From: Thelonectria olida
Taxonomy: Eukaryota > Ascomycota > Sordariomycetes > Hypocreales > Nectriaceae
DNA length: 64,000 bases
Reading direction: 5' to 3'
Assembly: GCA_020736575.1 (NCBI GenBank)
Contig: JAGPYM010000007.1
Span: 1,736,001-1,800,000 of the forward strand
The position numbers and the translations under genes were made by a program. A model generated the notes under the pieces. That model did not search any database and was not told the DNA's origin. It saw only the letters and a list, made by a program, of their open reading frames with translations. This document shows positions 56,789 through 64,000 of this stretch, piece after piece (position 1 is the first letter of the stretch; each line of letters begins with the position of its first letter).

Positions 56789-59007
56789 ATGGACACACAG
56801 CATCTCGTTGACTTTCTTCGGAACACTCGTCATCTCGACACGGATATCACATCGACCATCCAGCACTCGTATTCGCAGCTTGAACTCAACCCACATAAAA
56901 GCAGAGAGAAGTCCAAGGCTCTTCAAATTTCCAGGAAAGGTCGGGGATCGATTCGCCAAGAATATCAGTCCAACGACTTCTTCTGGAAGGCCCTTGGTCC
57001 ATGGGCTGCGTTTCCTCGATCGTCCGTCACCATTCTGCAGGGCACCCAGCATTCTAGAGATTGGGTTGAAGAAATTGCAATCAAAACGACCGAACTCATC
57101 GAGACGAAACGTGTACCATTAGCATGGGCTCTCAATGTACTTGCAAAGCCAGGCGACGGAGAAGAACCTAGGGGATTCACTGGACAAGACATTGTTGCCC
57201 AGTGCTGTCTTCAATTTCTGCGATGGAACCCAGCGTTGCACCGACGGTCCATACTTGAAATATGCTTGAAAAAGTGTGAGACGGCAACCACAGAACTCGA
57301 ATGGTTTGAAGTGCTCGCCTACTTCATTGAAACGCTGGACGAAGTATACATCATCGTCGATCTTGACGTGATGGGCCGAGGCATCTCGAGCGCCGCCGTA
57401 TGGCCGACGGCCTTGGAGGCAATGTTTCGAAACTTCTCCGCCAGAGACGTCCATTGCGTCGTCAAAGTTATCCTCTTAACCTGCACGGCACCAGATTTAC
57501 GTGGAGATTCACCAGACATCAATGTCATTCGGGTACCGCAAAAGAATAACGGGATCTTGCGCCGAGAGCATCCATCTCGCCGTCCGTCCTCGACTCAGGA
57601 GTCGGATTTCCACAGCGCCGAGGTATGGCTGCAAAATGTCGGCAGGGAACGGCCAAAACGTGCACAATCTCCGACAACAAGGGAGGACGGTGACAGCAGT
57701 CACGGCGATACAGTTACTATGAGAGCGTCAAAAAGGTACCTAATCTCGCCTCTATGAGTTAGAGTGATCGGAGCTTACTTGAATGACTGCTGAAAGAAGC
57801 AAACCGTCGAACTCGCAGCAACCTGGTGATATTAGTGCCACCGTCCATACACCTACCCCAGCCTACCGGCACGACCAGGTAGCGATCGAGAGTTCCCGCC
57901 GCTTTCCACCGCAGCTGCAACCTCTCGAAAAGGAGGGTCAAAAGCCCCCCGATCTCCAGCTGCAGTCATCCAACCAGGCCAGCGGTGATGAACGAGTAGA
58001 TGGTTCTGAAAGTTAGTTAGCTTCCCGTTTTGTCACCGTCGCTCGACTATCTCCTAAACTCAGCTCTAGATCACCCCCAGTCTCGGTCTCTGACCGACCC
58101 ATCAGCACCTGCGACTATGCAACCCAGCGTCATGAACTTGCGGCAGTTGTCTCGCCCACCCGACCGCGACGCCTTCGAAATCGCCGTCATCTGTGCCCTG
58201 CCCCTCGAGGCCGACGCTCTCGAGGCCCTCTTCGACCGCCACTGGGACGAGGAAGAATACCCCTATGGCAAGGCCCGGGGCGACCCCAATGCCTACTCCG
58301 CCGGCGTCCTCGGCCGCCATAACGTCGTACTTGCCCACATGCCAAACATGGGCACAGCGAGTGCCGCGATTGCGGCTACTAGTTGCCGAACTAGTTTTCC
58401 AAACATCCGTCTCGCTCTCGTTGTTGGTATTTGCGGCGGCGTCCCGCTCTCCCTAACGGGTCAGAAGATGAACCTCGGAGACGTCGTGGTCAGCGACGGC
58501 GTCGTTCAGTACGATCTCGGGCGGAGGCTGCCAAACCAGTTCTTGAGGAAGGATACGCTTCTCGACTCCCTGGGACGCCCCAACATGGAGATTCGCACCC
58601 AGTTGGCTACGCTAAAGGGCATTCGTGGCCGCAGGAACATGGAGAAACGAATGGCAGAATACCTGGGCGTGCTCCGTCGAGATCCGGAACTGGCCGCGGA
58701 CCGCCCCAGGGCTGGGTCGGACATGCCTTTTGAAGTCGCCCCTCCTGTCGTTCATTTCGGTTTGATAGCGTCTGGTAACACGGTCATGAAGTCTGGTGAG
58801 GACCGTGATAAGATTGCGGAAGCGGCCCAAGTAATTGCATTTGAGATGGAGGGCGCCGGTGTATGGGACGTCTTTCCATGCGTCGTAATTAAAGGAGTTT
58901 GTGACTTTGCGGATAGCCGTAAGAACAAGGAGTGGCAGCGATATGCGGCGGCTACTGCAGCGGCGTGTGCAAAGGCGTTTCTCGACCGTTGGGTGCTGCA
59001 GGTCTAG
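56789..59007 (+). CDS. Fusion of a P-loop-like region and a nucleoside phosphorylase domain
   Basis: Preferred model: exons 56789-57735, 57797-58011 and 58070-59007; 2100 nt, 699 residues. The first part has FFWKALGPWAAFPRSSVTIL, IPLAWAL-type strand (RVPLAWALNVLAK) and TLDEVYIIVDLDVMG, which look like the strands of a P-loop NTPase with a Walker B Asp, but no GxxxxGK[ST] motif where expected. A Pro/Gln/Ser-rich linker follows. The C-terminal part is a PNP/UDP phosphorylase-type domain: FEIAVICALPLEADALEAL, LVVGICGGVPL, GDVVVSDGVVQYDLG, AFEMEGAGVWDVFPC, CDFADSRKNKEWQ. Such domains are common modules of fungal NLR proteins. Alternative: two genes, 56789-58016 (388 aa) and 58111-59007 (298 aa). 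The fusion is favoured because GTTAGT at 58012 and the acceptor at 58069 restore frame exactly, and two genes would be only 94 bases apart. Confidence 0.65.
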
Positions 59008-59680
59008 ACGGAACTGTTTTGATGCGGTTAGAGTCGGATTCAACGGGAAATGATTTTAGAATGGGAGGATACCTGGAGAGAAAGAGAGGGTATTGACATA
59101 GAGATGCAAAATGGCCGAGGGCTTATTGTCGCTTTTCCCACCCAAAGACTAACTACTATTGCAATTCTGATCATCTATACATCCCACCACTCTCTAGATC
59201 GAAATTAAATGTGAAAATTTGGTTAATATTGGGGAATAGTACGTAATGGAATACGAACGAAATAGCATATCGCTCACGGGCACCGCCCCCCTCGTCTTGT
59301 GATTGTAATTACATACATGTGTCTTTGTGTCTTGGCCCTCGTCTTGGCGCCAGCCTCGATTGAATTTTGAGAGCAAGCGCCTACGACGTGGCATGATTTG
59401 AATGGTCATTAAGATGGAAGGGCTGAATGCGAGTGCGCCTTGAGACAAGCCACATCAATATATGCCGCCCAGGTTTATCACCTTGGCGGTTCCGGTCCCT
59501 TTCCCACTCCAACAACGCTCTACCACAACGCCATAATTCCAAGCTGCAACTATTTACCTTCCCAGCTGCCGGTGGTATGTCCCCATTTCATGCTCCTTGA
59601 ACCCTAGCTAATTGTTGCTGATTCAATCAGCAAGTGAAACTTCGATCCGATATCACCTCCACGAGGCTGCGAGACACCTG
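59008..59680. other. Intergenic and 5' leader of the NLR gene
   Basis: About 670 bases. GTATGT at 59575 and CAATCAG ending at 59630 could bound a 56-nt intron in the 5' leader of the NLR gene. No other feature was recognised. Confidence 0.4.
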
Positions 59681-59683
59681 ATG

Positions 59684-62600
59684 ATGTCGGGAGCCGAGAT
59701 AGTTGGCCTGATCGCCAGCGTGATTGCCATCTTGGAAGTGGCAGGAAAGGCCTACGATAAGCTGAAAGATGTGCATGGGCTGCCTCAAGCCTTCCGACAA
59801 GTAGCCAACAAACTTCCGCTTGTTCTGCAGACGCTGCAAAATGTCCGAACCGAATCCGAAAATGTCGCCGAGCCGACGATCAAAGTCATCACTCCGGTCC
59901 TTGAGTCTTGCAGGGAGAATGCTGAGAAGTTGAAGACTATTCTCGAGAAGCTTGAACCTGGGGAACCAACCTGGAGGCTTCAGCGATACTTGACTATCAT
60001 CAAGAGTTGGGGAAAGAACGGCTGCGTTGAAGAGCTGATGAAGAAAGTGCTCGAAGATGTGCAGTTTCTAGCAGCTGATCAAACAATGAAGTCGGCCACA
60101 GCAGAGCAAGTTGAAGGTCTGCAGATGGCCATCGATGACCTCAGCAAAGTCGAACCATCAGCCCCAGACGAAGTCTTCGAGAAGCAAGGAGAGATTAACA
60201 TCTCGCATGGAGGGAGGGGTAATTTGCACAACTTGATCGGCGACAACAACACAACTCACACCGGCTCTGGACATAACTTTGGAGATCTTCGTGGAGCGAA
60301 TCTCACCTTCGCATCTCCACAGCTGCCAGCAAGTGAGTAACAGATGGACTTTGCGCAGTTTTCATGATTACTTTGGGTGGCATTGAAGATAGTTGTAGAA
60401 CTCATAGACAGAAAGTAGGGACGGTATGTAAGGACGCGGTTCCATGACTATCACCGAGTTCGTCAGCTTCTATGAACTCCCTAACCTTAACACTTCCAAC
60501 AATTATGCAAGTTTATTCGTAGAAAGCATCGCTAACGTCTCCAATTGCAGAGAATGATAAAAAGGCCAAGGAACTTAGGCTTCTCCAAAGTCTTTACCTT
60601 ATGCACTATCAAGATCGTAAGGACAGAAACCCAAAACCTGTTGCCGGCACATGTCAATGGTTCACTACTCACAAACTATTTCGAAAATGGCTCAAGGTCA
60701 AAGAATCCAACTTGCTCTGGCTCTCTGCAGACCCTGGATGTGGAAAGTCGGTGCTAGCTCGATATCTAGTAGACAAAGTGCTGCCGAGCACAGATTCGAG
60801 AACGACATGTTACTTCTTCTTCAAGGACGATTTCGTTGATCAAAAAAGCCCAGCAGTCGCATTATGCTGTATTCTGCGTCAAATTTTGGATCACAAGCGT
60901 TCTCTTATCTTAGACGAGATGCTTCGAAAATTCGAAGCTGATGGAAAGCAGATCCAAAACTCCTTCCATGATCTTTGGAGTATTCTCATCGGCATCACGA
61001 GAGACCCAAACGCGGGGGACATCATCTGCATCTTGGATGCTTTAGATGAATGCGAAGAGACGGGAAGATCCCAGATACTTCGAGCCTTGTGCGATTTGTC
61101 CTCGCACAGGAACACCAACTCCTCTTTGAGGTTTATCTTAACAAGCCGGCCCTACCTCCACATTCAGCGAGAATTTCAAGCTTTGGAGGACCACTTGCTA
61201 ATCATACATCTGAGCGGAGAGAATGAAGTCGAAGCCGACAAGATCTCCAGAGAGATCGACCTTGTCGTGCGACACAGGGTCCATGACCTTGCCACAAAGC
61301 TCAATCTACGACCGGACGAACGACAGATCTTGCGGGACGGGCTCACTCGCGTTCCTAACCGCACATATCTCTGGGTCCATCTGATCTGCGAGGTGGTGCG
61401 AAACATTGTCGGATGCACACCATCTAGCCTGAAGAAACAGCTCGAAGAGATACCCAAAACGGTTGATGAGGCGTACGAGAGCATTCTAGCCAGAAGTCCC
61501 AATCCGAAGAAGGCTGCAATAATACTCCATATCATTGTCGCAGCCGCAAGACCTCTGTCATTGGGGGAAATGGCCCTGGTGTTAGCTATCAACGAGAATC
61601 ACGGGGTATCTCATGACCTTGAGCTCGAGCCAGAAGATCGGTTTCGCATTACTATCCGAGAACTCTGCGGCCTCTTCGTGGCTGTTGTAGACTCGAAGAT
61701 ATATCTTTTACACCAAACTGCGAGAGAGTTCTTGGTCTGCGAGAAAGGCCTAGACCCGTCGAGTCCCTTGGAGCGCCCCGACACATCTTCGCGATGGAAG
61801 TGGTCACTGCGGCCCGGCGATTCGAACCGCATGCTTGCCGAAGTCTGCATTTGGTACATTCTCTTCATAGGCGAAGCCTATCCCATAGGACCTGCTAAGG
61901 ACTTAACCCGCCTAGATCGTGAGACATTACTACAGCAATACACCAACAAACACATCTTCTTCGAATATTCCGCAAAACAATGGGCTACCCATGTTCGGTC
62001 TGCAGAGATAGCAGATGAAGAGACGATGAGACCTTTACTGATGAGAATCTGTGACACGCAATGGCAAGGTTTCATGCCTTGGTTTGGGATATGCTGGTCC
62101 GAAAAAGCTTCGCTCTATTGGCACAGCTCACCAGAAGACTTCACAACCCTCATGGTAGCATCGTTTTGTGGAGTGCTCGAGGTGGTGAGGCAGCTATTGA
62201 AGGCAAGCGATACCAAACTTCACGCAACGTCGCCATCAGACAATCGATCAGCGCTATCATGGGCCGCAGAAAGAGGCCATGTCGATGTCGTCAAGTTGCT
62301 GCTTGACAAAAAGGCTCGGGGTAAGGGGGGTCTTGTCGGGCGTCTTTTCTCCAGGAGCGCCGATGTCAACATCAGAGATTGGCAAGGGCGTTCACCGCTC
62401 TCGTTAGCCGCGCAAAACGGACATGAAGGTGTCGTGAAATTATTCCTTGCTACGGGCAAGGTTGATACCGATATAAAGGGACATGGAAGCTTATATCAGG
62501 AGTCCCTCAGTTTCGCCGCAGAGAATGGGCACAAGGATGTTTTTAAGTTACTTGTCGCAGCAACTGACAGCAATTCAAACGCGTGGGGTCGGTTTGGGTG

Positions 62601-62976
62601 CACAGTGATGAGGTCTGCCATTGTAAAGCGCAAAGTCGAAATGGTCAAGCTGCTGCTTGATATTGGCAAGGTCAATGTCAACGCAAAGAAGGAGGATGGG
62701 TATACGGTGATAATGTGGGCCATTCAATGGGGAGATATAGGCATCGTCAAGTTGCTGCTTGATACTGGCAAGGTCAATGTCAACGCAAAGGATAAACTTG
62801 GGGACACCGTGATAATGCAGGCTATTGCAAAGGGCAATTTAGGGATCGTCGAGTTGCTACTTGATACTGGCAAAGTTGATCTTCATGCAAAAGGTAGGAA
62901 CGGGTGGACAGTATTGTCTTATGCTAACACGTTTTCTGGTAAAGAGGTTAGCAAGCTGTTGCGTTCTTATCTTTAG
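59684..62976 (+). CDS. NLR-like protein: SesA domain, NACHT NTPase, ankyrin repeats
   Basis: Two exons, 59684-60332 and 60551-62976, joined by a 218-nt intron; 3075 nt, 1024 residues. ATG codons at 59681 and 59684 are tandem; MSGAEIVGLIASVIAILEVA is the typical SesA start. SesA-type domain: about residues 1-170. A Gly/Asn/His-rich linker (about 175-210) follows. NACHT: Walker A LSADPGCGKSVLARYL near residue 273, Walker B IICILDALDECEE near 375, sensor FILTSRPYLHI, and winged-helix-like LLHQTAREFLVCEKG. C-terminal ankyrin repeats from about residue 740 to the end, the last three spaced exactly 34 residues. Proteins of this layout are fungal intracellular receptors related to incompatibility and xenorecognition; the repeats sense, NACHT oligomerises, SesA signals. 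Ligand unknown. Confidence 0.93.
62644..62935 (+). repeat. Near-identical 102-bp ankyrin repeat units
   Basis: The motif GTCAAGYTGCTGCTTGATAY begins at 62644 and 62746, with a diverged copy at 62848: exact 102-base (34-codon) spacing. The first two copies share GGCAAGGTCAATGTCAACGC without difference. High DNA identity indicates recent duplication or gene conversion among units. Confidence 0.85.
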
Positions 62977-63462
62977 GGGATTTTGTTTCTGTTTTCTTCC
63001 TCCAGTGGTTCATTAACCCTTAATAGAACTACACATTCACCTGTGGTCCTTTGCCAGATAACCATCGTCCTGCGAGTATCAGATCTAAGGAAATAAGGAC
63101 ATAGGGTCGAGAAAACCATCCTCGGCTCGAGGTACTGAAACTAAGGCTCACTGAGACTCTCATGGCTTTAAGACGGCGTCTCATGTAAGATTTATGTTAC
63201 TAAGCAGCAATAGCTCAATATTATGTTTCGCAATTTGGTTGCCTGAAAACCCATGAATATGAAACGCTGGCCCGAGCTGCACGAGGGAACAAACAATAGT
63301 TAGCAGTCGACGAACGATGATCGTAGGTACCTTCAATATGAAACTGGAGTATACATCTTTGCATTAAATACCAAACCCACATGAATATCTACTACGTTAA
63401 CAGCTTCGTTTCATAAGAGAGAGGATTTTCGTGGTCGTCTGTTCGTCCTTCAGACGAGTTGA
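62977..63462. other. Convergent intergenic region, no gene seen
   Basis: About 490 bases between the NLR stop codon and the stop codon of the partial minus-strand gene. Confidence 0.5.
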
Positions 63463-64000
63463 CTATTTAGGAATTTCCCTGCCGAATGGGGATTGCTTCA
63501 ACAAGCCATAATCTTCCAATGTTTCAAGGTACTCATGCTCTCGCACAATGTCACGGGTCTCTATTTCTTGGCAGCGGAGGAGTGTGGCTACATTGCCTGT
63601 AATTAGGGCTATAACAATCTCGTCCACGTATTGTAAGGATTGGGGACGAATTGAATGGGGAAAAAAAGGTAGGTTGCAGATATATTTAGCCTGCCGGAGC
63701 TAACGGAGGATTCACGGAAGCGTATTTGAGAAAAACCCGAAGACACGCAGGATTAGATCTTTCAGACGGCGGAACCTGGGCCAGGACGGCTTGGAGAGAA
63801 TCTTGTTCAGAAGGTTCGAATCATGAGCCGATGCAGTCTACAAAGGAAGACATAGAAGGTCCATAAGGTTCTTCCGATGAAGTCACATTCACTCTCACAA
63901 CACAGATATCGAATAACTCCGAATCTCTTTCTTGGCCCAACTGTAACGTTCGTCCCCTCCCCAAGACAGCCAAAGCGACTCACAATATTCGTCATGCACA
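63463..64000 (-). CDS. 3' part of an unknown multi-exon gene, cut by the window end
   Basis: The last exon, about 63690-63463, reads SLQYVDEIVIALITGNVATL ... and TRDIVREHEYLETLEDYGLL and ends EIPK*, which looks like real helical protein. Upstream pieces on the same strand fit as exons: about 63837 downwards (SNLLNKILSKPSWPRFRRLK), entered after a TTTGTAG acceptor, and 63940-63899 (LGQERDSELFDICV) between TTACAG and GTGAGA splice sites. The donor between the two last exons is uncertain (a weak GTCTTC is the phase-compatible candidate). The family is not recognised. The 5' end lies beyond the window. Confidence 0.45.

Noticed and set aside
63811..63823. GGTTCGAATC sequence resembling a tRNA B box
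   Set aside because: No A box at the right distance and no cloverleaf; it lies inside a probable exon.

Overview
The window is nuclear DNA of a filamentous ascomycete. Genes carry many short (about 50-130 nt) GT-AG introns with CTRAY-like branch points, and the families are fungal: Zn2Cys6 and bZIP-DUF3425 regulators, a GT69 (CAP59-type) glycosyltransferase, sphingolipid C9-methyltransferase, an Asp f 2/Pra1-type secreted zinc binder, and a SesA-NACHT-ankyrin NLR. One island of about 5.7 kb is extremely AT-rich and looks mutated by repeat-induced point mutation (RIP). Together this suggests Pezizomycotina, probably Sordariomycetes; the species cannot be named from the sequence. No tRNA, rRNA or CRISPR array was seen.

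Layout. 1-0.8 kb: decayed HET-domain fragment. 1.2-9.4 kb, all minus strand: SDR oxidoreductase, Zn2Cys6 regulator (5 exons), F-box/LRR-like protein, a small micro-exon gene and a secreted/membrane protein. 11-12.4 kb: membrane-anchored fucose-lectin-like protein. 14.3-22.5 kb: two paralogous pantothenate-type (Liz1/Fen2/Dal5-like) MFS transporters, one with 10 exons and one with 2, then a flavin monooxygenase. 23.4-30 kb: HEAT-repeat protein, Asp f 2/Pra1-like protein, sphingolipid C9-methyltransferase. 30.7-41 kb: bZIP regulator, threonine aldolase and pyrroline-5-carboxylate reductase (convergent), a frameshifted F-box-like gene, a GT69 mannosyltransferase-like gene and an unknown membrane protein. 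41.8-45 kb: FAD monooxygenase and an RNase III-like gene with an in-frame TAG. 45.08-50.52 kb: a RIP-degraded Ty3/gypsy retrotransposon between 5-bp direct repeats (GAACC), followed by more AT-rich DNA to about 51 kb. 51.2-52.5 kb: KIX-like protein. 53.7-63 kb: AAA ATPase, a divergent gene that splices a P-loop-like region to a nucleoside phosphorylase domain, and the NLR. 63.4 kb to the end: 3' part of another minus-strand gene.

How it fits together. Left and centre hold ordinary accessory metabolism, uptake and surface functions; no PKS, NRPS or terpene synthase is visible, so this is not a classical secondary-metabolite cluster. The right third is the most unusual part: a RIP island with probable mutation leakage into a neighbouring RNase III gene, next to a block of self/non-self-type genes (AAA ATPase, phosphorylase-domain protein, NLR with near-identical ankyrin repeats). 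The decayed HET gene at the left end is of the same functional class. Exon boundaries were worked out by hand from splice consensus and reading-frame phase; every multi-exon model given sums to a multiple of three.
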